From Betaproteobacteria bacterium (GTDB taxonomy: Bacteria > Pseudomonadota > Gammaproteobacteria > Burkholderiales > SG8-41), in NCBI GenBank assembly GCA_029863175.1, contig JAOTVX010000005.1, positions 68,029 to 132,028 on the forward strand: 64,000 nt of DNA, written 5' to 3'. Position numbers and translations under genes: made by a program. Below are positions 23,922-32,610 of this stretch, piece by piece. How positions within the stretch are numbered: the stretch's first letter is position 1; every line of letters starts with the position of its first letter. The notes beneath the pieces are model-generated. The model ran no database searches. It was not told where the DNA came from and was given only the letters and a program-made list of their open reading frames with translations.

Positions 23922-25550
23922 TCAGCGTTTAGATGGCGGGACTTCCCGCTGGTAAAGCCGGTAGCGCTCGTCCTTGTCCCCCGGGCGCGCGCCCTCCCAT
24001 AGCTTGCGCCATGCTCCCCGCGGAATGACTTCGTATTGTGGTGAGCCCTGGATGAGCAGCAGCTGGCAGCGCCGATGCCGCCCGGGAACTTCCTCGCGAT
24101 ACGTGATGATGCCCGCAAAATAGTGCAGCATCGCGCGCGGCGCCTCGGCCAGGTCGCGGCTGGCGATGCAGTCATAGTGCTTAGGTAGCGCCTGCTGCAT
24201 GGACACGATCATGGACCGGTAGCTCTTCGAGGTGTCGGCCCAGCCCACGAACAGCGTGGCAAGCAACGCCCACATTGCGGTGATGCCCGCCGCCCATGTC
24301 AGTAGTGGGCGCTCGGTGCTACGTTTCAGACGCACCAGAATGGCGCACCACGCCAGCGTGAACGCGAGCCCCAGAACGAAGGGAAGCCAGCGGAACCCTG
24401 GCGTGTAGCCGGGGCGGATGCGGTGCAAGTGTGCATGCAGGCGAGCCGGCACGCCCAGCTCAAGCCCACTCCAGTAAAACCAGAAGACCGCGATGGAAAA
24501 GAAAAAGGCCATGGCGCCAAACCAGTACCATGCATTGGACGCACCGCGACGTAGCGAATCGGGGCCCGGCACCGCGAGCAGCGCGAGCGGTAGCAACAGC
24601 GGCAGCGCCAGCAGCTCGCGCGCGTTGGCCGAGCCGGACAGGAGCGCAAGCGTGACGGCAAAGCCCACAAGCGGCAGCACGACGACGGCCTGCGCCAGGC
24701 CGGTCCCGCGCGCCCGCCAGAGCACCCAGAGCGCGAGAATCCACGTGGGAAAAGCGTGCCAGGGCAGGATTTCAAAGTAGCGCGCGCTGCCGGCGCTCAT
24801 CCCCGGCGCGTAGCCCAGATAGGTGGCGATGTTCTCATCCCAGAGCCAGCTGTAGAACAACGCTGGCGCCTGCCGGTAGAGCAGTGCCGGCCAGATGACG
24901 AGCCACGGCGCCGCGGCGAGCGCCACAACCAGGAGCGCTGCGCCGTAGCCGCGGCTGCGCCAATGGCGCGAGATCGCGGGCAACAAGAGTGCGATGCAGC
25001 TCGAGATGACGAGCGGCAGCAGGCCGTTGGCGAGGAAAGCGATCCCGATTCCTGTGCCCGTCCAGAATCCGCCGACCGCGGGACGGCGCAGGGTGAGCGC
25101 CCAGCCGTAGTAGGCCATGGCAAACCCGGCCAGCATCGCTACGTCAGTGATGAGCTGATGTGAACGCACAACGAGACCGAAGCAGCCGAGCAGCAGCAGC
25201 ACGGCAATCGCGCCGCGCCCTTCGCCGTGGAGCTCACGCGCCGCCGCGCCGATAAAAATGAAAGTGAGGGCCATCCAGAGGCCGGTCACCAGGCGCGCCG
25301 CGTCATGCAACGGTAACAGCGCCGAGAACGCCTGTGCGGCCGCGGCGGCGCTAAGGTAAAAGAGCGGGGGCTTGTCGAGGAATGGCTCGCTGGCGAGATG
25401 CGGTACCACCCACGAGCCGCTTTCGAGAATCGAGTAAACCACCCCGAACGTGTACGCTTCGTCCGGTTTCCACGGATCGTGACCCACGAGGCCCGGGAGT
25501 ATCCAGGCGACACACAGCAAGGTGACGAAGGCGGTGCGGGATGACGTCAT
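23922..25550 (-). CDS. GT39-type membrane glycosyltransferase (ArnT-like)
   Basis: A 542-residue integral membrane protein with an N-terminal signal-anchor and at least ten hydrophobic helices. The catalytic-loop motif GHDPWKPDEAYTFG at residues 23-36 carries the acidic residues of PMT/ArnT enzymes, and EPFLDKPPLFYLSAA near 55 is the second family signature. Such enzymes move a sugar from a polyprenyl carrier to lipid A, protein or polymer on the periplasmic face. Acceptor and donor are unknown. The C-terminal soluble part (about 440-542) is periplasmic. No polyprenyl-sugar synthesis genes are beside it. The stop codon abuts a heptamer array. Confidence 0.85.
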   Translation of the reverse strand: MTSSRTAFVTLLCVAWILPGLVGHDPWKPDEAYTFGVVYSILESGSWVVPHLASEPFLDKPPLFYLSAAAAAQAFSALLPLHDAARLVTGLWMALTFIFIGAAARELHGEGRGAIAVLLLLGCFGLVVRSHQLITDVAMLAGFAMAYYGWALTLRRPAVGGFWTGTGIGIAFLANGLLPLVISSCIALLLPAISRHWRSRGYGAALLVVALAAAPWLVIWPALLYRQAPALFYSWLWDENIATYLGYAPGMSAGSARYFEILPWHAFPTWILALWVLWRARGTGLAQAVVVLPLVGFAVTLALLSGSANARELLALPLLLPLALLAVPGPDSLRRGASNAWYWFGAMAFFFSIAVFWFYWSGLELGVPARLHAHLHRIRPGYTPGFRWLPFVLGLAFTLAWCAILVRLKRSTERPLLTWAAGITAMWALLATLFVGWADTSKSYRSMIVSMQQALPKHYDCIASRDLAEAPRAMLHYFAGIITYREEVPGRHRRCQLLLIQGSPQYEVIPRGAWRKLWEGARPGDKDERYRLYQREVPPSKR

Positions 25551-25655
25551 CGGCGGTGACGGCTCCTTACCGGCCTGGTTCGCCGCCGTACCGGTACAGT
25601 GCTTCTCATTTTATGCATGGTGGCACCGATATTATCGCACCCCTCCGGCCAGAAG

Positions 25656-25733
25656 CGTGAGTAGTGAGTAGTGAGTGGGTGGTGGGATCGCTTTTGGGCA
25701 CTAGGTTCAGTCGACTCACCACTCACTATTCAT
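25656..25733. repeat. 7-nt word inverted array
   Basis: GTGAGTA-GTGAGTA-GTGAGTG left arm and CTCACCA-CTCACTA-TTCAT right arm, about 40 nt apart. Confidence 0.75.
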
Positions 25734-25737
25734 ACGT

Positions 25738-25878
25738 TCAGTCAATTTCTTTCAGCGTTTGCCCGGCAATCGGCTCGCCGGATAAATACATTCCATTGAT
25801 GACTCTCAGGTAAAGCTCGGCAAAGCGGTCTAACGACAACCGTCGCGTGAGCTCGGAGAACGGAAACCCCCGCGCGCG
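25738..25878 (-). pseudogene. Possible glycosyltransferase C-terminal remnant
   Basis: A minus-strand open stretch ends GFPFSELTRRLSLDRFAELY and continues LRVINGMYLSGEPIAGQTLKEID before a stop. The RLSLDRFAELYLRV pattern resembles the C-terminal helix of GT4 glycosyltransferases. No start or upstream domain is present; sequence further upstream (25880-26156) shows no gene. Low-confidence remnant. Confidence 0.3.
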
Positions 25879-26156
25879 CCGTGATCACATGCAGTCGCTC
25901 AATGTTGCCGCGGCGAGCAGCAGGATGAGGCGAGTAAATTTGCTTGGCGTCAAGTTGATGTTCGACTTGGGGATGGTTAAAGGCGGGGCCCGGTGACTCT
26001 GAACGGCGTGCTCGTGGCTCGCGTCACAAGCCACGGAGTGCACTGCCGCCATTTTACTGCCGGCGCGGCGGACCCGAGGCAGGGGAGTCAACCCAGTTTT
26101 GGAAGGCCCGGGCGTCGTCGCGTACAATCGCGGCGTCAACACGCCCCGGATTTCCC

Positions 26157-27755
26157 ATGATGCATGCCATCTCCGCCACTCGCGGCATGTCGGTCGCGCC
26201 GCATGCGCTTGCCGCCCAGTCCGCTCAGCATGTGCTGCGCGAAGGGGGCAATGCGCTCGAGGCGATGATTTCCGCCGCCGCGACGATCGCGGTTGTCTAT
26301 CCGCACATGAACGGCATTGGCGGCGATTCGTTCTGGCTGCTTCACGTGCCGCGACGCGCGCCCCGTGGCATCGATGCCAGCGGGGCAGCGGCTCAGGCCG
26401 CCTCGCGCGAATGGTACGCGGGGCGCGGCATCACGGCGGCGATTCCGTTTCGGGGCGGCGTGGCGGCGAACACGGTCGCCGGTACGATCAACGGCTGGAG
26501 GGCCGCATTCAAGTTGAGCCGCGAGTGGGGCGGGCGGCTGCCCCTGGGGCGACTGCTGGCCGACGCCATTTACTACGCCGATCACGGCAGCGCGGTGACG
26601 AAGAGCCAGTCCGACAATACGGCGAGGAAGCAGGGCGAGCTCGAGGCACAAGCGGGTTTCCGGGACGCATTCCTGCAGGGAGGATCCGCGCCGGCGCCGG
26701 GGAGTCTGCAAAAACAGCCACGCATGGCGGCGACCCTGAAGCGGCTCGCGCGCGCGGGGCTGGAGGATTTCTACCACGGGCGGCTGGCGCGGGCGATCGC
26801 ATCGGATCTTGCCGCGGTCGGCAGCCCGCTCACCCTCAAGGACCTCGAGCGCGACCGGGCAAAGCTCGTCACGCCGCTCGCTCTCACGCACAGTCTCGGC
26901 ACCGTATACAACATGCCGCCACCGACGCAGGGGGTGATTTCGCTGCTCATCCTCGGGGTGCTCGACGCGCTCGAGGTGGGCAGGACCACACCGCATGGCG
27001 CCGATTATGTGCACCTGACGGTGGAAGCGACCAAGTGCGCATTCGCGATCCGGGATCGTTGTGTCACAGACCCGGCGTACATGACGGTGCCAGGGCGGGA
27101 TCTGCTCGCGCCGGCGCACATCCGGGCAGTCGCGGCCGAGGTTGATCGTACCAGAGCGGCGCCGTGGGGCGCCGGCATACCGCCCGCGGACACGGTCTGG
27201 ATGGGTGTGATCGATGGTGCCGGGCGCGCGGTCAGTACGATCCAGAGCATCTATCATGAGTTCGGCAGCGGGGTGGTGCTCGAGGAGACAGGGATCAATT
27301 GGCAGAACCGCGGCTGCAGTTTTTCGCTCGACGAGCGGGCGCTCAATTTCCTGCGGCCTGGGCGCAAGCCGTTTCACACCCTCAATCCCGCCCTGGCGGT
27401 TTTTCGCGACGGGCGCATCATGGTCTACGGAACCATGGGGGGAGATGGGCAGCCGCAGACGCAGGCAGCGGTATTCACCCGGATCGCCGTCTTTGGCATG
27501 GATCCCCAGACCGCGGTTGCTGCACCTCGCTGGCTGCTGGGGCGCACCTGGGGACAGACGAGCGACACGCTCAAGCTCGAATCGCGTTTCCCGGCGGCCG
27601 TACCTGCGACGCTGGGCGCCTATGGCCACGAGATCGAGATTCTGGCCGACTACGATGAGGCGATGGGACACGCGGGCGCCATCGTACGGCATCCGAACGG
27701 TGTGCTCGAAGGGGGTGCCGATCCGCGCAGCGACGGCGCAGTCGCGGCTTACTGA
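26157..27755 (+). CDS. Gamma-glutamyltransferase family protein
   Basis: A 532-residue Ntn-hydrolase of the gamma-glutamyltransferase family, which self-cleaves into large and small subunits. Seen: NALEAMISAAATIAVVYPHMNGIGGD near the N-terminus, and the processing site region DTVWMGVIDGAGRAVS near residue 345, whose Thr would be the nucleophile. Most GGTs have TTH at this site; the DTVW form with IYHEFGSGVV and WQNRG resembles the oxamate amidohydrolase-like subgroup, so substrate need not be glutathione. There is no signal peptide, unlike periplasmic GGT. Start ATG 26157, or ATG 26160. Confidence 0.85.
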   Translation: MMHAISATRGMSVAPHALAAQSAQHVLREGGNALEAMISAAATIAVVYPHMNGIGGDSFWLLHVPRRAPRGIDASGAAAQAASREWYAGRGITAAIPFRGGVAANTVAGTINGWRAAFKLSREWGGRLPLGRLLADAIYYADHGSAVTKSQSDNTARKQGELEAQAGFRDAFLQGGSAPAPGSLQKQPRMAATLKRLARAGLEDFYHGRLARAIASDLAAVGSPLTLKDLERDRAKLVTPLALTHSLGTVYNMPPPTQGVISLLILGVLDALEVGRTTPHGADYVHLTVEATKCAFAIRDRCVTDPAYMTVPGRDLLAPAHIRAVAAEVDRTRAAPWGAGIPPADTVWMGVIDGAGRAVSTIQSIYHEFGSGVVLEETGINWQNRGCSFSLDERALNFLRPGRKPFHTLNPALAVFRDGRIMVYGTMGGDGQPQTQAAVFTRIAVFGMDPQTAVAAPRWLLGRTWGQTSDTLKLESRFPAAVPATLGAYGHEIEILADYDEAMGHAGAIVRHPNGVLEGGADPRSDGAVAAY

Positions 27756-27818
27756 GAAACCGTGACCCGTGAGGCATGATTAACTTCCATTCATGAAACA
27801 ACCATTACGGTAGTTAGA

Positions 27819-27950
27819 TCGCCGCTGATGGACGCCGATGACTACCGGGAACAGGAAATTGGAAATTGGGATTGGAGGCACGTGACGCTCTGTTTTTTCC
27901 ATGCACCATTCACCCGCTTCCATCGGCGTTTATCCGCGCTTATTTGAGGC
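27819..27950. repeat. 10-nt word inverted array
   Basis: GCCGCTGATG-GACGCCGATG left arm and CATCGGCGTT-TATCCGCGCT-TATTTGAGGC right arm, with 7-nt CAGGAAA-TTGGAAA-TTGGGAT words in the loop. Related to the copy at 13.2 kb. Confidence 0.65.
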
Positions 27951-27969
27951 TAGTCTCTTCGTTCTTTTC

Positions 27970-28539
27970 ATGGCGGCATCCTTTCTCGTCTCCACCGCAG
28001 TCGTCGCGCTCGCTGAAATAGGCGACAAGACGCAGTTGCTCGCGTTGCTTCTCACCACGCGCTTTCGCCGTCCGCTGCCGATCATCGCCGGAATCCTGTT
28101 CGCTACGCTGGCCAATCACGCGGCGGCCGGTTTAGCGGGCGAATGGCTAGCAGGGCGCATGGAGGCGCAAACGCTGCGCTGGCTGATCGGGGGCTCGTTG
28201 CTCGCTATTGCAGCCTGGACGTTGCGGCCGGATACGCTCAACGAGACGCGCGCGCGGGCCGGCCGTTACGGCGTATTCATTGTCACGCTGGTTGCGTTCT
28301 TCCTGGTCGAGATGGGCGACAAGACACAGATCGCCACTGTGGTTCTCGCGGCACAGTATCAGGCGCTTGTCGCAGTGGTGCTCGGAACGACACTGGGGAT
28401 GATGATCGCGAATGTGCCGGTCGTGCTCGTCGGTAATGCGCTCGCTGAGCACATACCGCTGCGCGCGGTGCGTATCATCGCCGCGCTCCTGTTCACCGTG
28501 CTGGGAGTGCTGGCGCTCTCAGGCGTCGGCACGATCTGA
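27970..28539 (+). CDS. TMEM165/GDT1-family cation exporter
   Basis: A 189-residue inner-membrane protein made of two homologous halves, each with the family motif: EIGDKTQLLALLL near residue 17 and EMGDKTQIATVVL near 113. About six helices are visible. Bacterial GDT1-type proteins export Mn2+ or exchange Ca2+/H+ and protect against manganese toxicity. Start ATG 27970 (MAASFLVSTAVVALAEIGDK) matches family length; the frame upstream crosses the repeat. No yybP-ykoY manganese riboswitch is recognisable in the 150 bp upstream. Confidence 0.9.
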   Translation: MAASFLVSTAVVALAEIGDKTQLLALLLTTRFRRPLPIIAGILFATLANHAAAGLAGEWLAGRMEAQTLRWLIGGSLLAIAAWTLRPDTLNETRARAGRYGVFIVTLVAFFLVEMGDKTQIATVVLAAQYQALVAVVLGTTLGMMIANVPVVLVGNALAEHIPLRAVRIIAALLFTVLGVLALSGVGTI

Positions 28540-28568
28540 AAACGCAAAAGGCAGCCCGGAGGCTGCCT
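28540..28568 (-). terminator. Terminator of rpmE
   Basis: Perfect 8-bp stem AGGCAGCC/GGCTGCCT with loop of 4. On the minus strand it is followed by TTTTGCGTTTT, so it ends rpmE transcription; it may also end the convergent GDT1 gene. Confidence 0.8.
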
Positions 28569-28591
28569 CGGATCTGCCAGAACCGGCTGAC

Positions 28592-28819
28592 TTACGCGGT
28601 GGTCGGCTTGGCGGGCGTTTTGCTCGCGTACTTCTGGCGGAATTTCTCGACGCGACCGGCGGTGTCCAGGAGTTTCTGCTTGCCGGTGTAGAAGGGGTGG
28701 CACTGCGAGCACACTTCGACTTGCAGATCACGGCCCAGCGTCGAGCGCGTATCCCAGCTGTGCCCGCAGCCGCAAGTGACGGTGATGGTCGTGTATTCGG
28801 GGTGGATCTTCGGTTTCAT
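28592..28819 (-). CDS. rpmE: 50S ribosomal protein L31, zinc form
   Basis: A 75-residue ribosomal protein. It starts [20 protein letters not shown], has zinc ligands Cys16, Cys18, Cys37 and Cys40, and the [20 protein letters not shown] core, so it is the zinc-containing paralogue rather than the C-minus type. ATG 28819 is chosen by family length; the longer frame upstream is not conserved. It lies alone, ends in a terminator, and its promoter must lie in the 13-nt word repeat or between that and the start. Confidence 0.97.
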   Translation of the reverse strand: MKPKIHPEYTTITVTCGCGHSWDTRSTLGRDLQVEVCSQCHPFYTGKQKLLDTAGRVEKFRQKYASKTPAKPTTA

Positions 28820-28905
28820 ACGGCCTCCGCGCCGCTGGTCTCCGACAGAGAGGGGCGCATTATCCACGATTTGGTCGCGGGTGACAACCTCGCCCAAATC
28901 GTCGG

Positions 28906-28981
28906 AAATGGTGATGAAACAGGGTGATGGAAGAGCGCCCTATTCAGCCCGTCACCAGCTCTCATCACCAGTTTCCATCAG
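28906..28981. repeat. 13-nt word inverted array
   Basis: Left arm AATGGTGATGAAA-CAGGGTGATGGAA and right arm CGTCACC..CTCTCATCACCAG-TTTCCATCAG, about 25 nt apart. Confidence 0.75.
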
Positions 28982-29104
28982 AACGCCAAAACCCGGCGGA
29001 AGACCGCGGCTGCCGCGCATAACCGATGGGCGCTGGCATCGGCCCATGGGCTGGCACGCCCGACCGCCGCGGCGTACTCCCTCGGCTGCGGGCGCAAGCA
29101 CTCG

Positions 29105-29533
29105 TCAGGACACGTTACAGCATAGTGTGCCGCTCGTTACCAACTCGCGTCCGTCGCGCGCACTTATCTCCCGCAGACTGGCATCGGTCGTGCTGCCACG
29201 GATGCCGGTGACATAGTGCTGCACGTAGTAGATTTTCCCGGCCTCGACCTGCAGGCTGATAAACGCGCTCAGATTGCCTTCGCTGCTCTTGATCGTGTGC
29301 GTGCCGGGGATGGTTACCCAGCGGTAAAAGGTGCCCGGCCACGTGGTGATCTGGGTGCCGTCGTCAAACGTAAGCCCGGCGTCGTAGTCGCCAAACGGAT
29401 TTTGCACAATGTAGACAACCGCTTTGCCCGCCACGGGCTCCATTTTCTGGTCCTCGATCTGCTGCGGGCTCGGTGGAATCTGGGCGCAGCCGGCGATCAT
29501 CAACGCGAATGCAAGCGATAGTGCTTTCCACAT
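29105..29533 (-). CDS. DUF2846-type lipoprotein
   Basis: A 142-residue lipoprotein: signal peptide MWKALSLAFALMIAGC with a lipobox ending at Cys16. The mature part is beta-rich (AVVYIVQNPFG, FYRWVTIPGTHTIKSS, VEAGKIYYVQHYVTG), the pattern of DUF2846 proteins, many of which are outer-membrane lipoproteins of unknown role. The residue after Cys is Ala, so Lol sorting to the outer membrane is expected. GGAGG precedes the start. A TATAAT on the minus strand at 29604-29609 can drive it, giving a leader of about 65 nt. Confidence 0.8.
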   Translation of the reverse strand: MWKALSLAFALMIAGCAQIPPSPQQIEDQKMEPVAGKAVVYIVQNPFGDYDAGLTFDDGTQITTWPGTFYRWVTIPGTHTIKSSEGNLSAFISLQVEAGKIYYVQHYVTGIRGSTTDASLREISARDGRELVTSGTLCCNVS

Positions 29534-29868
29534 ACGACCTCCTCTAGACAGTTACTGATTAAAGCCCCCACGCCCGAACGGAGCGCTTCACGCGTAAACA
29601 ACTATTATACGAGGCTTATTCCGTAGGGGTGGTCGAACGCGAAGCCGGGGAACCCGCGACGAGCGCTCCGAAAATGTTTGGGGATGCAATCCAAGGGGAG
29701 CACGTTGAAGCGCGGAGCAGGTGCTCGCTTGCGGGGGCGACCGCAAAGGCGTGCAGGGGAGCCCACACACTTAACACGGATATTTGCGCTGAAGACGCGG
29801 AAGCTGCAGGCGGGATTTCGGACCGGGAATCGAAACGATCGAGCGTCTGGTGCGTTTCGCGAGAGGGT
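29534..29868. other. Spacer downstream of rho
   Basis: No gene could be supported. The lipoprotein -10 (29604-29609, minus) lies here. The part 29630-29870 is open for long stretches on both strands and has local pairing (TTGG..CCAA near 29678-29694; GAGCGCTCC against CGCGGAGC). It has none of the landmarks of tmRNA, RNase P RNA or 6S RNA that I could check by eye. Confidence 0.3.
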
Positions 29869-31128
29869 TTACCCTCGACGCATGGAATCAAAGAAATCGG
29901 CGTTACTCTTCGTTGCCCGTATCTTGTCCAGAAGAAACTCGGTCGCTTCCAGCTCGTCCATCGGGTAGAGGAGCTTTCGCAGCACCCAGATCTTCTGCAA
30001 AACCTCCTGCTTGATCAACAGTTCCTCGCGGCGCGTCCCGGAACGGTTCACGTTGATCGCCGGGAAGATGCGCTTTTCGTACATGCGGCGGTCGAGGTGA
30101 ATCTCCATGTTGCCGGTGCCCTTGAATTCCTCGTAGATCACGTCGTCCATGCGGCTGCCGGTGTCGATGAGCGCCGTCGCGAGTATGGTGAGCGATCCGC
30201 CTTCCTCGACATTGCGCGCCGCCCCGAAAAAGCGCTTGGGACGCTGCAGCGCGTTGGCGTCCACGCCGCCGGTCAGCACCTTGCCGGAAGCGGGCACTAC
30301 CGTGTTGTATGCACGTGCAAGCCGCGTGATCGAGTCGAGCAGGATCACCACGTCCTTCTTGTGCTCGACCAGCCGCTTTGCTTTCTCGATCACCATCTCG
30401 GCGACCTGGACGTGGCGCGATGCGGGCTCGTCGAACGTCGACGACACGACCTCGCCCTTCACCGAGCGGGTCATCTCCGTCACCTCCTCGGGGCGCTCGT
30501 CGATCAGCAGTACGATCAGCACCACCCCGGGATGGTTTGCCGTGATGGCGTGCGCGATGTGCTGCATGAGTACCGTCTTCCCGGCCTTGGGCGGGGAGAC
30601 GATGAGACCGCGCTGGCCTTTCCCGGTCGGCGCGATGATATCGATGATACGGCCGGTGATGTTCTCTTCGGCCTTGATGTCGCGCTCTAGCTTGAGGGGC
30701 TCGGTAGGGTGGTAGGGGGTGAGGTTTTCGAAGAGGATCTTGTGCTTGGAATTCTCCGGCGGCTCGTCGTTGACCTTGTCCACCTTGACCAGGGCGAAGT
30801 AGCGCTCGCCATCCTTGGGGGTGCGGATCTCGCCCTCGATGGTGTCTCCCGTGTGCAGATTGAAACGGCGGATTTGCGAGGGCGACACGTAGATGTCATC
30901 GGTGCCGGCGAGGTAGGACGTGTCCGGGGAGCGCAGGAAACCAAAACCGTCGGGCAGGACCTCGAGCGTGCCCCCGCCGTAGATGCTCTCGCCCTTTTTC
31001 GCCTGGTTTTTTAGCAGCGCGAAGATGAGCTCCTGCTTACGCATGCGGTTGGCGCCGTCGACCTCGTTCTTGACGGACATTTCGAGCAGCTCGCCGACGT
31101 GGAGGTTTTTGAGATCGGATAAATGCAT
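29869..31128 (-). CDS. rho: Transcription termination factor Rho
   Basis: A 419-residue hexameric RNA helicase, the same length as E. coli Rho. N-terminal helical domain ([17 protein letters not shown]), RNA-binding cold-shock fold with [20 protein letters not shown], Walker A PPKAGKT near 183, Walker B VVILLDS near 262, Q- and R-loops ([14 protein letters not shown]), and the arginine finger near 366. Start ATG 31128. It lies 128 bp after trxA on the same strand, the arrangement common in proteobacteria. The leader carries a perfect 8-bp hairpin that may take part in autoregulation, known for Rho in E. coli. Confidence 0.97.
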   Translation of the reverse strand: MHLSDLKNLHVGELLEMSVKNEVDGANRMRKQELIFALLKNQAKKGESIYGGGTLEVLPDGFGFLRSPDTSYLAGTDDIYVSPSQIRRFNLHTGDTIEGEIRTPKDGERYFALVKVDKVNDEPPENSKHKILFENLTPYHPTEPLKLERDIKAEENITGRIIDIIAPTGKGQRGLIVSPPKAGKTVLMQHIAHAITANHPGVVLIVLLIDERPEEVTEMTRSVKGEVVSSTFDEPASRHVQVAEMVIEKAKRLVEHKKDVVILLDSITRLARAYNTVVPASGKVLTGGVDANALQRPKRFFGAARNVEEGGSLTILATALIDTGSRMDDVIYEEFKGTGNMEIHLDRRMYEKRIFPAINVNRSGTRREELLIKQEVLQKIWVLRKLLYPMDELEATEFLLDKIRATKSNADFFDSMRRG

Positions 31129-31212
31129 AAACTGCGACCCTCTATGGGTGGAAGCGGGAAAAGAAGGGGGAAGAGAGGACTTCAGCGCCCGGACCACTCT
31201 GGTCTCGGGGAG

Positions 31213-31231
31213 CCGAGCGGATACCGCTCGG
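31213..31231 (-). promoter_or_regulatory. Hairpin in trxA-rho gap
   Basis: CCGAGCGG, 3-nt loop, CCGCTCGG: a perfect 8-bp stem between the trxA stop and rho start, without a T run. Possible leader structure or mRNA processing site. Confidence 0.45.
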
Positions 31232-31256
31232 GCGCTTGCGGAAAACGTTGGAAGCT

Positions 31257-31583
31257 TTAGATGTGGCTGTCAATAAAAGCGGTCAGTTGTGATTTCGATA
31301 CTGCACCCACCTTGGTCGCCTCCACGGCCCCGTTCTTGAACAGCATGAGGGTGGGGATGCCGCGAATGCCGTACTTCGGCGGCGTGGCCTGGTTCTCGTC
31401 GATGTTGATCTTCGCGACCTTGAGCCGCCCCGAGTATTCCTTCGCGACTTGGTCCAGGATCGGGGCGATCATCTTGCACGGTCCGCACCATTCCGCCCAA
31501 TAGTCCACCAGCACCGGGGTCGAAGACTGTAAAACCTCCGGGTCAAACGTATCGTCCGTCACGTAATGAATGTGCTCGCTCAT
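31257..31583 (-). CDS. trxA: Thioredoxin
   Basis: A 108-residue thioredoxin fold with the active site WCGPC (Cys33 and Cys36), the buried Asp in VDYWAEW, the cis-Pro in [12 protein letters not shown] near residue 76 and a C-terminal helix. It reduces protein disulfides in the cytoplasm using thioredoxin reductase. Length equals E. coli TrxA. It precedes rho on the same strand, so both may share one transcript, and it is divergent from fdxA. Confidence 0.97.
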   Translation of the reverse strand: MSEHIHYVTDDTFDPEVLQSSTPVLVDYWAEWCGPCKMIAPILDQVAKEYSGRLKVAKINIDENQATPPKYGIRGIPTLMLFKNGAVEATKVGAVSKSQLTAFIDSHI

Positions 31584-31729
31584 GCCTTGCTGCCTTGGGA
31601 ATCAATAGGAAAACGCCACGGAACGGGGTGGCTAGGGAACTTGCCGAGCTATGCTATCGAAAAACCCGTGGTTTGCATAGTGCCCGCCCCAAAGGCCTGT
31701 CGCGCCGGCCCCAGTCGGGCGCTGTCTGG

Positions 31730-31735
31730 TACAAT
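31730..31735 (+). promoter_or_regulatory. -10 element of fdxA
   Basis: TACAAT 50 bp upstream of the fdxA ATG, in the trxA-fdxA divergent gap. The -35 is not obvious. Confidence 0.45.
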
Positions 31736-31784
31736 AAGGCCGTTTTCCCCAACTCCAAGCTAGGCGAAATCCCAAGGGAATACT

Positions 31785-32108
31785 ATGACTTACGTTGTCG
31801 TCGAGTCATGCATAAAGTGCAAGTACACCGATTGCGTTGATGTCTGCCCGGTCGATTGTTTCCGCGAGGGGCCGAACATGCTTGTCATCGACCCCGATGA
31901 ATGTATCGATTGCACGCTGTGCGTCGCGGAGTGCCCGGTCGAGGCCATCTTTGCCGAGGACGACGTGCCTGACGATCAGCGCCACTGGACCGAGAAAAAC
32001 GCCGAGCTGGCAAAAAGCTGGCCCGCGATTATCGAGAAGAAGGACGCTCCTGCGGACGCTGACGAGTGGGCAAAAGTGAAAGAGAAAGAGCATCTCTTAG
32101 AGAAATGA
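31785..32108 (+). CDS. fdxA: 7Fe ferredoxin FdxA
   Basis: A 107-residue ferredoxin closely patterned on Azotobacter ferredoxin I. It has [18 protein letters not shown] (Cys9, 17 and 21 plus the extra Cys12) and [12 protein letters not shown], giving one 3Fe-4S and one 4Fe-4S cluster, followed by the long C-terminal helix ending EKEHLLEK. It carries low-potential electrons in the cytoplasm; partner unknown. AAGGGAA lies before ATG 31785. The last codons are duplicated about 400 bp downstream. Confidence 0.95.
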   Translation: MTYVVVESCIKCKYTDCVDVCPVDCFREGPNMLVIDPDECIDCTLCVAECPVEAIFAEDDVPDDQRHWTEKNAELAKSWPAIIEKKDAPADADEWAKVKEKEHLLEK

Positions 32109-32145
32109 CTCATGGGTTTTCAATCCGCGTCCGCGGCGCGCTCCG

Positions 32146-32450
32146 GGGTCGCATCCCCTTAACATCCAGGGGCGTGTCGATGGGTGGAAGAGGGACCGCC
32201 GGAGAGCGGAAGAGGGGCCCCGAAGTTTTTTCGGGATCTGACCTCGGAGGCGGTCGAGGGCGGCGGGCGGTCCCTATGCGTCTATCTCGGGTCGCATCCC
32301 CAACTTGAGGTTGGGGCCCCTGCTTCACCTCGATAGCCGCCCCTCTGAAATCTGACCCCGGAGACGCGCATGGAATCGTCGGTGGACGACGCGCCATCAA
32401 TCGGCTCCACGGTCGCATCCCCAAATGGGGCCCCTGCTCCGCGCGCCGCC
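32146..32450. repeat. GGTCGCATCCCC hairpin repeats
   Basis: Three copies of a GGTCGCATCCCC unit (near 32149, 32286 and 32411); in two of them it is followed by a complementary GGGGCCCCTGC, forming stem-loops such as CCCCAAC/GTTGGGG. ATCTGACCTCGGAG and ATCTGACCCCGGAG are repeated as well, and 10-bp arms AGGGACCGCC (32191-32200) and GGCGGTCCCT (32266-32275) are perfect inverses. No gene is seen in 32109-32610 apart from the FdxA tail copy. Confidence 0.65.
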
Positions 32451-32481
32451 GATTCCTGCTCAACCCTCCGCGCGCCACGCC

Positions 32482-32529
32482 TCCGAGTGGGCGAAGGTAA
32501 AAGAGACGGAGCACCTGCTCGAGAAGTGA
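32482..32529 (+). pseudogene. Duplicate 3' end of fdxA
   Basis: Sixteen codons including the stop read SEWAKVKETEHLLEK, nearly the same as the end of FdxA ([15 protein letters not shown]), but with many third-position differences. The cluster-binding part is absent. It looks like the tail of a decayed second ferredoxin gene separated from fdxA by hairpin repeats. Confidence 0.75.
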
Positions 32530-32610
32530 CTGGCCTGACGGGAACCCCGGTTCGGTACAGCTTGCGCCAGCACCGTCAGACTGCGCACGGCCTCCTCACG
32601 ATGTAATCAT

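Noticed and set aside
25885..26142. 85-codon minus-strand frame upstream of the GGT-family gene
   Set aside because: No ribosome site, no domain, and it runs through the presumed promoter region of the GGT-family gene.
26136..27692. 518-codon open frame antisense to the GGT-family gene
   Set aside because: High-GC coding sequence leaves the opposite strand open; the plus strand has clear family motifs and this frame has none.
27819..27969. yybP-ykoY manganese riboswitch before the GDT1-type gene
   Set aside because: The characteristic conserved loops are absent and the space is filled by a 10-nt word repeat.
29735..29775. tmRNA 5' end (GGGGGCGACC)
   Set aside because: The similarity ends after ten bases; there is no tRNA-like 3' end and no tag reading frame.
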